A stretch of DNA of 50,210 nucleotides from Bacillota bacterium (GTDB taxonomy: Bacteria; Bacillota; Clostridia; Christensenellales; Aristaeellaceae). The stretch spans positions 1 through 50,210 of the forward strand of contig JAEZHM010000015.1 of the NCBI GenBank assembly GCA_023416585.1, in the 5' to 3' direction. The notes beneath the pieces were generated by a model. That model was not told where the DNA came from. It was given only the letters and a program-made list of their open reading frames with translations, and searched no databases. Shown in pieces: positions 1 to 9,900 of this stretch (its first letter is position 1; each line of letters starts with the position of its first letter). Made by a program: the position numbers and the translations under genes.

Positions 1-170
1 CGATTGAGCCAGATGGAGGCTGATGAGATGGTAACGGCTGAACAGATAACCGAAACAAAACACCTCATCCGGCGTGCGCGCCACCTTCCCCTCCAGGGGA
101 AGGCTTTAGGAAAGGCTCCCTCGTGGAGGGTTAGGGTGCTGCCGACGAAGGAGGCTGGGGGAGGTCGAGA
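1..170. repeat. Dispersed intergenic repeat, left copy
   Basis: The first bases (CGATTGAGCCAGATGGA) recur exactly near 39013-39029. Both places also carry a CACCTCATC segment and a short hairpin around CTTCCCCTC and GAGGGGAAG. This style of non-coding repeat is common between genes in gut Clostridia. A 61-codon open frame crosses it, but it has no ribosome binding site and no recognisable product, so I do not call a gene. Confidence 0.6.
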
Positions 171-188
171 GCATATGACTTCCTTATG

Positions 189-221
189 AAAAAAACCCGG
201 CAGGATCAATATCCTCCCGGG
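189..221 (-). terminator. Rho-independent terminator after xylB
   Basis: A stem of CCCGG, a C/C mismatch and AGGAT pairs with ATCCT and CCGGG around a CAAT loop. On the minus strand it is followed by seven T residues. It lies about 30 bases after the xylulokinase stop and should end the minus-strand transcript. Confidence 0.85.
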
Positions 222-250
222 CTGCCAATTGCCTGATGGCTCGTACTGGA

Positions 251-1780
251 TTATCCGTTCAGAGCGGCCAAAGCCTTGTAGTCGTCCTTCAGCGTGCGGT
301 ACAGCTTTTTGTAGAGCTTGAAATACCCTTCGTAGGCCTTGCTGTTTTCCGCAATGGGCGGCATGTTGTTTTCCGTTTTCACAATCTTATCGCAGGCTGA
401 TTCCACGCTCTCATAAACGCCTGTGCCCACGCCGGCCAGTATGGCCGCGCCAAGGGCCGGGCCTTCATCGGCCTGGATGGTAGATACCGTGCAGCCGTAC
501 AAATCGGCCAGCATCTGCCGCCACAGGGGGCTGCGCCCGCCGCCGCCGCAGGCCATCATCTCATTGATGGGCACGTGCATTTCCTTGAACACTTCCACAC
601 ATTCCGCCTGGGAATAGGCAACGCCTTCCATGACGGCGCGGATTAGATGCTCCTGCCCATGCATGGCGGACAGGCCGAAGAATACGCCGCGGCAGTCGGG
701 GTCGGGATGCGGGGAGCGCTCGCCCATCAGATAGGGCAGGTAAAGAAGCCCCTGCGCGCCGATGGGTACGTTTTGTGCTTTCTCCGTCATGACCACATAG
801 GGGGCCACCCCACGCCTTTTAGCCTCTTGTACTTCCTCAAAGCAGCAAGTATCCCGCAGCCACCGAAGCGATAATCCGGCGGCCTGGGTGCAGCTCATCA
901 CCGTCCACTTGCCGGGTACAGAGGCGCACAGCGTGTGCACACGGCCCTCGGGATCGATGGATACGGTGTCAGATACGGCATACACCACACCGGAAGTACC
1001 AAGCGTCGTAAACGCCCGGCCGGAGCGAACCACGCCGGTACCCACCGCGGCTGCGGCATTGTCGCCTGCGCCGCCAACAACCGGCGTGCCGGGAAGAAGG
1101 CCGGTCGCCTTGGCGCCTTCCTGATGAACCTTGCCCGTCACATCGGGCGATTCGTACATTTTCGCCAGCAGATCTTCCGATATGCCCAGCACTTCAAGCA
1201 TTTCCCTGGACCAGATGCGCTTTGGCACATCCATCAATTGCATGCCGGCGGCATCGGAAACTTCGGTGGCAAATTCGCCGGTGAGCTTATAACGGATGAA
1301 GTCCTTGGGCAACAGGATATGGGCACATTTTTCGTATACATCCGGCTGGTTTTGCTTGACCCACATGATTTTGGCCGCCGTAAAACCTGTCATAGGCGGG
1401 TTGGCAGTGATTTCGATCACGCGTTTTCGGCCTAAGCGCCTTGCCATTTCATCACACTGCTCCCCGGTGCGCTGGTCGCACCAGATGATGGCGTTTCGCA
1501 GCACCTTGCCGTCCTTGTCCAGCATGGTCAGCCCGTGCATCTGGCCGGAAAGGCCAACCCCGGCCACATCGCGGGGGTTCACATTCCCTTTTTCCAGCAC
1601 CATGCGGATGCCTTCCGCCGCCGCGCGCCACCAATCCTCCGGGTCCTGCTCGGCCCAGCCGTTTTTGGGCTGGTACATGGGATACTCCACTGTATGGGCA
1701 CTTACGGGGCGGCCGTCCTGCGAAAACAAAACGGTTTTGGTGCCGGAGGTGCCAAGATCGATGCCCAGAAGGTATGCCAT
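251..1780 (-). CDS. xylB: Xylulokinase (FGGY carbohydrate kinase)
   Basis: Phosphorylates D-xylulose with ATP to xylulose 5-phosphate, feeding the cytoplasmic pentose phosphate pathway. The 509-residue length is normal for the family. The N-terminal ATPase-fold motif GIDLGTSGTK is at residues 6-15. The SGQMHG motif at 78-83 is typical of xylulokinases rather than glycerol or gluconate kinases. GGAGDN at 236-241 carries the expected catalytic Asp240. The ATG has an AAAGGAGG site directly after the stop of the upstream VTC gene, 21 bases away, so the two are probably co-transcribed. No xylose isomerase or xylose transporter is in the window, so the substrate link is from family only. A related pentulose kinase is the main alternative. 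Confidence 0.92.
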   Translation of the reverse strand: MAYLLGIDLGTSGTKTVLFSQDGRPVSAHTVEYPMYQPKNGWAEQDPEDWWRAAAEGIRMVLEKGNVNPRDVAGVGLSGQMHGLTMLDKDGKVLRNAIIWCDQRTGEQCDEMARRLGRKRVIEITANPPMTGFTAAKIMWVKQNQPDVYEKCAHILLPKDFIRYKLTGEFATEVSDAAGMQLMDVPKRIWSREMLEVLGISEDLLAKMYESPDVTGKVHQEGAKATGLLPGTPVVGGAGDNAAAAVGTGVVRSGRAFTTLGTSGVVYAVSDTVSIDPEGRVHTLCASVPGKWTVMSCTQAAGLSLRWLRDTCCFEEVQEAKRRGVAPYVVMTEKAQNVPIGAQGLLYLPYLMGERSPHPDPDCRGVFFGLSAMHGQEHLIRAVMEGVAYSQAECVEVFKEMHVPINEMMACGGGGRSPLWRQMLADLYGCTVSTIQADEGPALGAAILAGVGTGVYESVESACDKIVKTENNMPPIAENSKAYEGYFKLYKKLYRTLKDDYKALAALNG

Positions 1781-1801
1781 AGGGATGCCTCCTTTGTGAG
1801 T

Positions 1802-2503
1802 TTACGCCTCCAGCTCTTCAAACCTTCGGCACAAAACATACTTGGATACGGCGCTGTTTAAGGCGTTGGGGCAATAGGTGTTCAATATATCCCGAATATA
1901 GGGGGGCATGACCTGGTTGTATTTCACTTCCAGTATGGTCTCTCCATGGTCCAGGGGCGGAATGGTAGGCAAGTAGGGGTTAAACAGATCGAACTGTTTC
2001 ATGCCCGTGCGAAGCTGCTTATCAAAGGTGATGCGCACATCTTCCGCCGGGTGCAGGTATGCTTCCCGCACATAGTCCACCACCACCGCGGGCTTTAACA
2101 GATTGACTGTCATTTCCCTGAACATATCCCGCAAAAGACCGCTGCGGGTGCGCTCCAGCCCTGTGGGATCGCCCGCTATCAGCTGATCGCACAGATCCCG
2201 CGGGATCTCCACCGAGCGCTTGGAAATGAGGCTGCCGATCTTGCTTTTGCATTCCAGGAGAATGCGGTTTTCACGCATGTTATAGATGCGGATGCGGTAT
2301 TTCTCACGGGATGGAACGCCGTTTATCTTGTCATAAAGGGCGTTGTCAAACACACCGTCAAAGTACAGCGAACGGATGTGGTACTCATTGTTCTCGTCGC
2401 CGTTGGGATCGCGATGCAGCGTATGGTCCAGCATGTTGGAGAGGACATGATACTGCATATCGTTGATGAAGTATTTCAATTCATGCCGAAGCGGAACAGC
2501 CAA
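1802..2503 (-). CDS. VTC-domain (polyphosphate polymerase-like) protein
   Basis: A 233-residue cytoplasmic protein of the VTC/CYTH triphosphate-tunnel family, related to the catalytic part of yeast Vtc4. Basic and acidic tunnel residues are visible: RHELKY at 6-11, a REKYRIRIYN strand at 66-75, LLECKSK at 82-88, and an LEVKYN strand near residue 190. I choose a TTG start at 2501-2503 because a near-perfect GGAGGTGAT ribosome site lies just upstream and no ATG fits. It is separated from the DUF4956 gene by 260 bases holding two structured elements. VTC, DUF4956 and CotH genes are known neighbours in Clostridia, which suggests a shared surface pathway. The product made here is unknown. Polyphosphate synthesis is a family-based guess. 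Confidence 0.85.
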   Translation of the reverse strand: MAVPLRHELKYFINDMQYHVLSNMLDHTLHRDPNGDENNEYHIRSLYFDGVFDNALYDKINGVPSREKYRIRIYNMRENRILLECKSKIGSLISKRSVEIPRDLCDQLIAGDPTGLERTRSGLLRDMFREMTVNLLKPAVVVDYVREAYLHPAEDVRITFDKQLRTGMKQFDLFNPYLPTIPPLDHGETILEVKYNQVMPPYIRDILNTYCPNALNSAVSKYVLCRRFEELEA

Positions 2504-2572
2504 CTTATCACCTCCGGTGATTCAAACAAAGCCTCGCAGCCTAACTTGATGCGCCTTAACGCTTCACGAATC

Positions 2573-2599
2573 GTAGGGGCGATTGATAATCGCCCCTAC
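2573..2599. repeat. Palindromic intergenic repeat (12-base arms)
   Basis: GTAGGGGCGATT and AATCGCCCCTAC form perfect 12-base arms around a GAT loop. A related palindrome with the same inner GCGATT/AATCGC is at 43296-43322, and a half copy (GTAGGGGCGATT) is near 20055. It is probably a mobile, non-coding repeat. It lies inside the CotH/VTC operon between DUF4956 and VTC, so it may also be transcribed. Confidence 0.7.
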
Positions 2600-2617
2600 C
2601 ACCTTGGAAGAACGAAT

Positions 2618-2735
2618 ATCCGTACGGTTACGATGAGGGGAGTTGAACCCCTGACCAAATGATACGGATGGAATGCTAAACCAGCCAAGCACGATGCAGT
2701 CTTAAGCATGGGCGCACAAGCTAACCGTATAGCGC
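2618..2735 (-). other. tRNA-like remnant or structured RNA element
   Basis: On the minus strand there is a T-arm-like hairpin (AGGGG, loop TTCAACT, CCCCT) near 2635-2651, preceded by a D-arm-like segment (GCTTGGCTGGTTTAGC). The anticodon stem and the acceptor stem do not pair in normal tRNA geometry. An 8-base inverted repeat (TACGGTTA 2623-2630, TAACCGTA 2722-2729) encloses the whole piece. It may be a decayed tRNA or an unrelated folded leader between DUF4956 and VTC. I do not call a functional tRNA. Confidence 0.25.
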
Positions 2736-2763
2736 TCAAACAAATGCGCAGCGTATGGTTGAA

Positions 2764-3477
2764 TCAGGTTCCCGCCTCCGTCTGGCAGGCCACCAGCGTG
2801 GCGTCGTGAACGCCTTCGATATCCAGCATTCTGGCCACAATCTCGTGCTTTTCGCCCAAGCGCACTTCCACCGTCATTTCCGCGCCGGCCCTTGTCAGCG
2901 TTTTGGAGCGGAGGCGGTGCTGGCGCGCGGAATGCTTGAGTTCTGATTCGATGTCGTATTCGGCCGCCTCATCATAGTGCAGCACCAGCAGATAGCTGTT
3001 GGGGTTCTGGAACTTGATGAACGTCATGGCCAGCAGTATGGCCGCAATGCCGACCACCGCCGTTATGCCCACCAGGTACAGCTCCGCGCCGAACAATATG
3101 CCCATGGTCAGCGACCAGAACATGAAGGCCGTATCCATGGGATCTTTGACTGCGGTACGGAAGCGCACAATGGACAAAGCGCCCACCATGCCCATGGACA
3201 GTGCGATATCGCTCTTGATACACATGACCACCGGCGTTGTGATCAGGGTGAGCATGATCAGCGTCATGGCAAAGGATGGGCTGTACAGCACGCCCCTGAA
3301 GGTCTTGCGGTAGACCCAGGCGATGATCAGGCCGGCGACCAGGCCGATGCCCAAAGCCAGTGCCACTTTCCAGGGAGTCAGGCTTTGAAACTGCTGGGAA
3401 AAATACGATGAAAGAGAGGTATTCTGTTGAATGATGTCCTTGGTGCTTACCGACAAAAGCTGAGCCAATCCGTGCAT
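2764..3477 (-). CDS. DUF4956 integral membrane protein
   Basis: A 237-residue protein with about four membrane segments in its first two thirds, at roughly residues 36-56, 68-88, 92-110 and 118-150. The stretch GMVGALSIVRFRTAVKDP after the second helix is the signature of DUF4956. The C-terminal 80 residues are soluble and probably cytoplasmic. The ATG has an AGGAGG site. It begins 75 bases after the last CotH gene and precedes the VTC gene, the arrangement known for this family. Its biochemical role is not established. From context it could be a membrane partner of the VTC protein. Confidence 0.85.
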   Translation of the reverse strand: MHGLAQLLSVSTKDIIQQNTSLSSYFSQQFQSLTPWKVALALGIGLVAGLIIAWVYRKTFRGVLYSPSFAMTLIMLTLITTPVVMCIKSDIALSMGMVGALSIVRFRTAVKDPMDTAFMFWSLTMGILFGAELYLVGITAVVGIAAILLAMTFIKFQNPNSYLLVLHYDEAAEYDIESELKHSARQHRLRSKTLTRAGAEMTVEVRLGEKHEIVARMLDIEGVHDATLVACQTEAGT

Positions 3478-3552
3478 GCCAGCGCCTCCTGTGTTGATTC
3501 TTCTTACATTATACGGAAAAGGAAAATTCCGTCAAGAAAACGATGCATGTAT

Positions 3553-6500
3553 TTATATAACGGCGTCTTTCGGCATGGGCGGCTTTTCGCCGAAATATTC
3601 CACCATAGCGGCATCAGGCAGGTTAAAATATTTTTGAATGATCTCCCAGAAGTAGGTAGGACGCTTTTTCATGACGTTGCGGGTGTAATCCAGCCTTGAC
3701 TTCCAATAGCGCATGGCGCCTTCCGCTGTCATGGGAGAATCAATATTGATTGTCTTTTCGTTCAGCTCTGCCCAGCGTGCAAAGTGCAGGGGCATTTCCG
3801 GCTCAATCATGGCGGCCATGGTATTCAATTCGTTGATCATGACATCCGTGGTAAAAAGCTTAAAAATTTCACCCAGGCGGCGCAGAAATTTTACCTTCAT
3901 CTCATCATTTTCCAGCAGCTTGCGGATGAGCGTATTGTTGATATTCTGCTGGCCCGCGCCCTTGGGGTCCATATAGGAAGTAGGGCTGTCAAACTTCGAG
4001 TTAAACAGGCCGTAGTCCAAGTCATAAATGATCCACCGCCACTTATTCCCTGTCCCTTTGAGCTTATAGAAACGTATATTGCCCTGGTCGGAGTTGCCAA
4101 AAAACCATTCCAGCCCTATATAGTCAAAGTAGTTATCCACATCAATGCGGTCGGTGATGTATTTGAGATCTTCGGGATTCTTGCCGGGAGACATCGTTTT
4201 TACCTTGGCAATCATATCCTTGTATTCTTTGTTGCTGCCATACTTAACCTTGTTGCTGGCTTCAAGGATATCCATATTGCCGGCCTGATTCAGGGGCAGG
4301 CCCTCATGCTGGGCCACGAAAAAGCGGTCCACCCGCTCCACCATATTATATTGGCCCCAATACATGCCGTTAATGTATACCACCACAGGCTTCCAGGACT
4401 GATGGATCACGGTGGTGTCCAGTTTTTCGATCAGCCTTGACTGGACGGCATCGTTCAGCCGTGTCCATACCGTGTCGTTGCCGCCGTTGCGGAGCACGAA
4501 TGACTTGTACTGGGTAAAGGGCCGGTTATCAAACAATGAGGCCTCGAAAATCGGCGCGCCTTGGGAAGCCTTGGCTCTTATTTTCAGTGACTTTTGGGGC
4601 ATATCCAGGCTATACTGGCCCTGAAGTGCAAACTCCATGCCCTGGGAAAAGACCTGGGCCCCATCCTGCGTATAGTATTCCACATAGCCTGCGCGGGGAA
4701 CCTTACCAAACTGGCGGTATATGGGCGTTTTGAAGGGAATCTTTGATTTATCCACATTTTCGCCCATCGTAAACATGCCATCGGTCGGGCTGTTCAGTTC
4801 GTCCGGATCAGTAACCAAAGAAACTATAGGCAGCGTGTGGTATACGCTCACGAAATACGTCTGCGTAATGATTTCGCTGGGCTGCAGGTCATTCCTGAAA
4901 GCCCTGGCACGAATCGGCGTGGTTATGTTTACAGTGATGGGGGTACCATCATACACGGGTTGCTGCTGGGTCGGGATGCTCCCATCCAAAGTATAATGAA
5001 CGGTGGTGCCTTCCGGCACATGGATGGAAACTGAAACGGATCCTTTATACAGCCCGCCCATAACGTCGAAGGAAGGCGCTTGCGCAAAGCCCAGGAATCC
5101 CGTGCCGTTGACGCTGCCCATGGTAGGCGCGTCATAATAAAAAAAGCCTTCCAGGCCGCTGGTTCTACCGTAAGAAATATTGGTGGGAATGAGCGGCAAA
5201 TTCACTTTATCGAGCACCCGGCCATTGGGATCGGAAAAGCACATCACTTCGCCGCCGGCCCGTTGGATCTTAAAGTTGGTGTGGTAGCCGTTTGCCTGGC
5301 TGTTTGTGCCGTCCAGGTTTACAACCTTGTATTCCCCCGGACTTATGGAAGCGCCGGAGGGGAACTGCCACTTGCGGGGGCGATTAAGGTCGTCGCTTAG
5401 GCCGTAGCCTTCCAGGTAAACGGTCTGGGTAGAGGCGTTGTACAGCTCCACCCAGTCGGTTCCGTCACTGTTGGAGGCCATGACTTCCGAAACGTAAATG
5501 CCGGTTGTATTGGCGGCTCGCATGTTCCTGTCCGCCTGGGCGGCTCCGGCTTCGTTGTTGGGCATGCCGGGGGTGGCCATTTGAAATACTTTCCAATTCC
5601 CATTTTCATCCCGGCCATAGGAAAAGTCCATGGGCAGATTATCGATGGAAGCCCTGTCGATGAGCCGGCCGTGGCTGTCGGATAATATAATTGTTTCCCG
5701 CTCCGCGCTGACACGGAAGTTGGTATGGGAGATCTTGTCGGCCGCCAGAAGCCTGTCTTTCCCGCTGCAAAAGACAAGATAGTAGCCATGGGCAGGTATT
5801 ACGGCGCCATCCGGGAAGCGCCACTTCAGGGGGGTGTTTTCCTTGTCGCTGAGCGCAAGGCCATTGAGCTGAATGCTTTGGCCGGTGGTGTTGTACAGCT
5901 CAATCCAGTCGGAAAGTTCCCCGTCCTCATCATAGATGCCCGTGCGGGCGTCGGCCATGACCTCATTGATGCGGATGGCGCCTTCCGAGACGGCATTGGC
6001 GTTGCGGTAGGCAAGAAAACCTTCCTGGGTATTTTCAAAGCCGGGGCTATACTCCTGGGTTTGCGTCCAGGTGATGCCGTCAGATGCAAGAGCATAGGAT
6101 ACGTCGCTGTTCATGATAGGCACAGTGGCCTGATGGATGACGTAAGCGCTCGGGTCGAACAGATAGACTGTTTCCCCGGCGGAGGACAGCTTGAATTTGG
6201 CGTGCAGCGTGCCCGCGGGGTCCGCGGCGTTTGTATCGGAAGCGAAAACGACCAGCCGGCCGCCAGGTTCCAGCGTAGAATTCGGGAAAAGGAAAAGCAC
6301 CCGGTCACTTCGGTCGGAAAGACCTACACCGCCCATGTCAATAGGATGGTCGGAACTGTTCCATACCTCCACCCAGTCGCTAAACTCGCCGTTCTCATCC
6401 GGCACGGCGGAGGTGTTGGCAGACATGACCTCGCTGATCACAAGCCCCTTGTAAATCGCCGAGGGCGTACCCTCAGGGGCTTGTCCATCAGGAGATTGCA

Positions 6501-6666
6501 CAGAGGTCATGGCATGGGTAAGAGGCTCCTTGGGGAGCACAGCAACCATCACTGCCAGAATAGCAAGCATCAGAAGCAGACCAGGCACCACAGAAGGCTT
6601 TTTCCGTCTGGGTGCGCCGTGCTGCTGACGTTTTTGCGGCGAACGCGGTACCGGGGTTACTTGCAT
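3553..6666 (-). CDS. CotH-kinase surface protein with lamin-tail domains, copy 1
   Basis: A 1037-residue predicted membrane-anchored extracellular protein. A basic N-terminus is followed by one hydrophobic segment (about 23-46). Then come three lamin-tail (LTD) domains (about 70-190, 230-350 and 385-500; motifs such as SDWVEVWN, SDWIELYN, TDWVELYN), a chitobiase-like C-terminal domain (about 530-600; YTLDGSIPT), and the CotH kinase domain (about 605-1000). CotH landmarks include VLRNGGND, a VYINGMYWGQYN strand and the acidic YDLDYG motif expected to bind metal. CotH proteins are atypical protein kinases first known from spore coats. I take the ATG at 6666, behind AAAGGAG, because both paralogues start at the same place (MQ..P..SPQK). 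A longer in-frame reading to 6777 has no ribosome site. This copy keeps DLDYG where the other two have DSDYG. Confidence 0.87.
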   Translation of the reverse strand: MQVTPVPRSPQKRQQHGAPRRKKPSVVPGLLLMLAILAVMVAVLPKEPLTHAMTSVQSPDGQAPEGTPSAIYKGLVISEVMSANTSAVPDENGEFSDWVEVWNSSDHPIDMGGVGLSDRSDRVLFLFPNSTLEPGGRLVVFASDTNAADPAGTLHAKFKLSSAGETVYLFDPSAYVIHQATVPIMNSDVSYALASDGITWTQTQEYSPGFENTQEGFLAYRNANAVSEGAIRINEVMADARTGIYDEDGELSDWIELYNTTGQSIQLNGLALSDKENTPLKWRFPDGAVIPAHGYYLVFCSGKDRLLAADKISHTNFRVSAERETIILSDSHGRLIDRASIDNLPMDFSYGRDENGNWKVFQMATPGMPNNEAGAAQADRNMRAANTTGIYVSEVMASNSDGTDWVELYNASTQTVYLEGYGLSDDLNRPRKWQFPSGASISPGEYKVVNLDGTNSQANGYHTNFKIQRAGGEVMCFSDPNGRVLDKVNLPLIPTNISYGRTSGLEGFFYYDAPTMGSVNGTGFLGFAQAPSFDVMGGLYKGSVSVSIHVPEGTTVHYTLDGSIPTQQQPVYDGTPITVNITTPIRARAFRNDLQPSEIITQTYFVSVYHTLPIVSLVTDPDELNSPTDGMFTMGENVDKSKIPFKTPIYRQFGKVPRAGYVEYYTQDGAQVFSQGMEFALQGQYSLDMPQKSLKIRAKASQGAPIFEASLFDNRPFTQYKSFVLRNGGNDTVWTRLNDAVQSRLIEKLDTTVIHQSWKPVVVYINGMYWGQYNMVERVDRFFVAQHEGLPLNQAGNMDILEASNKVKYGSNKEYKDMIAKVKTMSPGKNPEDLKYITDRIDVDNYFDYIGLEWFFGNSDQGNIRFYKLKGTGNKWRWIIYDLDYGLFNSKFDSPTSYMDPKGAGQQNINNTLIRKLLENDEMKVKFLRRLGEIFKLFTTDVMINELNTMAAMIEPEMPLHFARWAELNEKTINIDSPMTAEGAMRYWKSRLDYTRNVMKKRPTYFWEIIQKYFNLPDAAMVEYFGEKPPMPKDAVI

Positions 6667-6762
6667 GGAGAAAGCGCTCCTTTCCAAGGGGGCGGTTAAG
6701 CGGGCATCAAACGCCCAGCAGAAAATAACATTGGGATCCCAGGCATAAACTTTATCATTTTG

Positions 6763-6840
6763 CATTATAACATACAATCTGTCATACGAAAACCGGGGGA
6801 CATGGTTCTATACAAATTTTGCAAATATCAAGCGTTTTTA
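6763..6840 (-). promoter_or_regulatory. Conserved CotH upstream block with promoter, copy 1
   Basis: On the minus strand the block CCGGTTTTCGTA, then about six variable bases, then ATTGTATGTTATAAT ends in a clear -10 (TATAAT). The -35 (TTTTCG) is poor. The same block lies upstream of copy 3 and, degraded, upstream of copy 2. Further upstream, AAATTTGTAT is also shared by copies 1 and 3. This suggests each CotH gene has its own promoter and a common regulator. Confidence 0.55.
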
Positions 6841-6849
6841 TACATAAAG

Positions 6850-6885
6850 ATCTGCCGTGCCAAGTTAAGCTTCGGCACGGCAGTT
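6850..6885 (-). terminator. Hairpin after CotH copy 2
   Basis: CTGCCGTGCC (6852-6861) and GGCACGGCAG (6874-6883) form a perfect 10-base stem about 35 bases after the copy 2 stop. On the minus strand the tail is only ATCTTTAT, so termination is probably partial and some read-through into copy 1 is likely. Confidence 0.5.
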
Positions 6886-6916
6886 CCTTGTTCCATCTGG
6901 AAAACAGTATTGGCAA

Positions 6917-9900
6917 TCAATTCAGGGCGTCCGCCGGCATAGGCGGCTTTTCGCCGAAATAGCTGACCATGGTTGCATTGGACAGGTTGAAGTAATCCTG
7001 AACCATCCCGTAAAAAAGTGTAGGGCGCTTTTTGATAACGTTGCGGGAACGGTTGAGCCTGGACTTCCAGTAATTCATGGCGCCTTGTTCCGTGAGGGGG
7101 GAATCCGCGTTGATGTTCTTCTCGTTAAACTCCGCCCAGCGGGCAAAATGCAGCGGCATTTCGGGCTCGATCGCGGCGGCCAGACCGTTGAATGTATCGA
7201 GCATGGTTTGCGTGGTGAACGAACGAAAGACCTTGCCCAGGCGTGTTAAGAACTCTGCCTTCATCTCCTTGTTTTCCAGGAGCTTGCGGATCAGGGTATT
7301 GTTTACGTTTTGATCGCCGGCGCCATTTGGATCCATATAGGAAGCAGGGCTGTTATAGGCGGAATTGAACATGCCGTAATCCGAATCGTAAAAGATCCAG
7401 CGCCATTTGTTCACTTCGCCCTTGAGCTTATAATAGCGTATGTTGCCAGCGTCGGAGTTGCCAAAGAACCACTCCAGCGCCATGTAATCAAAATAGTTGT
7501 CTACATCCACACGGTCGGTGATATATTTTAAGTCTTCGGGTTTTGTGCCGGGAGATAATGTCTTTACCTTGGCGATAAAGGCCTTATACTCCTTATTGCT
7601 GCCGTAAACCACCGTGCCGCTGGCTTCCAGAATGTCCATGTTATCGGCCTGATCCATGAGCAAACCCTCATGCTGGGCCACAAAGTACCTGTCCACCCGC
7701 TCCCGCATGTTGTAATGGCCCCAGTATTGGCCGTTTAAGTATACGGCCACAGGGTTGACAGCCTGATGGAGTACGGTGGTATCCATCTTGTCTATGAGCA
7801 TGGACTGGTAGGCGTCGTTTATGCGCGTCCATACGTTGTCGTTACCGCTATTGCGCAGAACAAACGATTTGTATTCGGTAAAAGGCCGGCTTTCAAATAA
7901 AGACGCTTCGAAAGCAGGTTCGCCCTGTTCAGCCTTGGCCCGGACCTTGAAGGATTTTTGAGGCATATCCAGGCTGTATTGCCCCTGCAGGCCAAATTCC
8001 ATGCCCTGGGATAATACCTGGGTGCCATCCAGCAAGTAATACTCCACAAATCCTGGACGGGGCTCCTTGCCAAGGGTACGGTAAACGGGATTATTACCGT
8101 TTGTCAGCTTGTAAGGAAAGACCGATTTATCCAGCGTACCGCCGCTTACCAGCATGCCGGTCTTTTCGTTCCATAGTTCATCCGGGTCCGCCACCAGCGA
8201 CACAATGGGCAGGTTGTGATAAACATTCACAAAATACGTTTGCGTAATGACCTCACTGGGCTGCAGATCATTACTAAAAGCCCTGGCGCGGACCGGTGTG
8301 GTCACATGGACGGTGATGGGATTGCCGTTATAGACAGGGGCCTTCAGGGTGGGAATGCTGCCATCCAGCGTATAGCGGACGGTGGTGCCTTCCGGCACGC
8401 CTATGGATACGGAAACCGGCTCATAATACAGCCCGCCCTTTACGGTAAAGGTGGGCGTTTGCGCAAAGCCTAAGAACCCCTTGCCATTGGCGCTGCCCAT
8501 GGTGGGCGCGTCAAAATAAAAAAAGCCTTCCTGGCTGCCGGTTCTGCCATAAGAAACATCGGTGGGAACCAACGGCAGATTGATTTTATCCAGCACACGG
8601 CCATTGGGATCGGAAAAGCTCAGTACTTCGCCGCCGGCCCGAAGCAGCTTGAAATTGGAGTGATAGCCGTTTACATTACTGTTGATGCCATCCAGATTTA
8701 CGACCGTGTATTTCCCGGGGTCCAAGGCCGCACCGGTAGGGAACTGCCACTTGCGAGGGCGATTCAGGCTGTCGCTCAAGCCGTAACCTCCCAAGGAGAC
8801 AGACTGGGCGGAGGCGTTATAAATCTCCACCCAGTCATTGCCGTCGCCGCTGGAAGACATAACTTCAGATATATATACCCCGGATGTGTTGGCTGAACGC
8901 ATATTGCGCTCAGCCTGAGCGGCCCCGGCGCCGTTGTTGGGCATGCCGGGGGTGGCCGTTTGAAAAACCTTCCAGCTGCCGCTGTCATCCCGGCCCAGGG
9001 AGGAATCCATGGGCAGGTTGTCGATGGATGCCTTGTCGATCAGCCGGCCATGGCTGTCGGATAGGATCACGGTTTCCCGTTCCGCGCTTATGCGGAAGTT
9101 GGTATGGGAGATCTTTCCGGCATCAAGCAGCCTGTCCTTCCCGCTGCTAAAGACAAGATAATACCCATGGGCGGGGATTACCGCATCCTGCGGGAAGCGC
9201 CACTTCACAGGGTCGTTCTCCCTATCGCTCATTGCAAATCCATTCAAAGATATGTCTTTGCCGGTGGTGTTGTACAGCTCCACCCAGTCGCTTAACTCGC
9301 CATCTTCGTCATTAAGGCCCGTGCGGGCGTCCGCCATGACTTCATTGATGCGGATGGCGCCTTCCGCTATGGTGTTGGCGCTGCGGTAGGCCTGAAAGCC
9401 TTCCTCCGTGTTCTCAAAGCCGGGGGTGTATTCCTGGGTTTGAACCCATGAACCGTCAGCCTTAAGCGCATAGGACACGTTGCTGTTTTGAATAGGCACT
9501 GTGACCTGATGGATGACATAGGCGCTGGGGTCGAACAGATAAACCGTTTCCCCGGCGGAAGACAGCTTGAACTTGGCATGCAGCGTGCCGGCAGGATCCG
9601 CATTGTTGGTATCGGAAGCGAATACGACCAGCCGGCCACCCGGCGCAAGCGTTGAATCCGGGAAAAGGAAAAGCACCCGGTCGCTTCTATCGGAAAGGCC
9701 CACACCGCTCAGATCGATGGGATGATCAGTACTGTTCCATACTTCCACCCAGTCGTTGTATTCCCCATGCTCATCCGGCACGGCGGTACTGTTGGCCGAC
9801 ATCACCTCGCTTAAATAAAGCCCCTGATAATTAGCCGAAGGCGCACCTTTTTGAGCTTGTCCATCGGGAGACTGCACGGAAGCCGCGGCATGGATCAGCG

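Noticed and set aside
1..189. A 61-codon open frame at the left edge
   Set aside because: It lies wholly in a dispersed repeat, with no ribosome site and no family.
5725..6699. A 324-codon frame opposite CotH copy 1
   Set aside because: It is antisense to a clear gene and its composition is that of a shadow frame. Similar frames lie opposite xylB and livJ.
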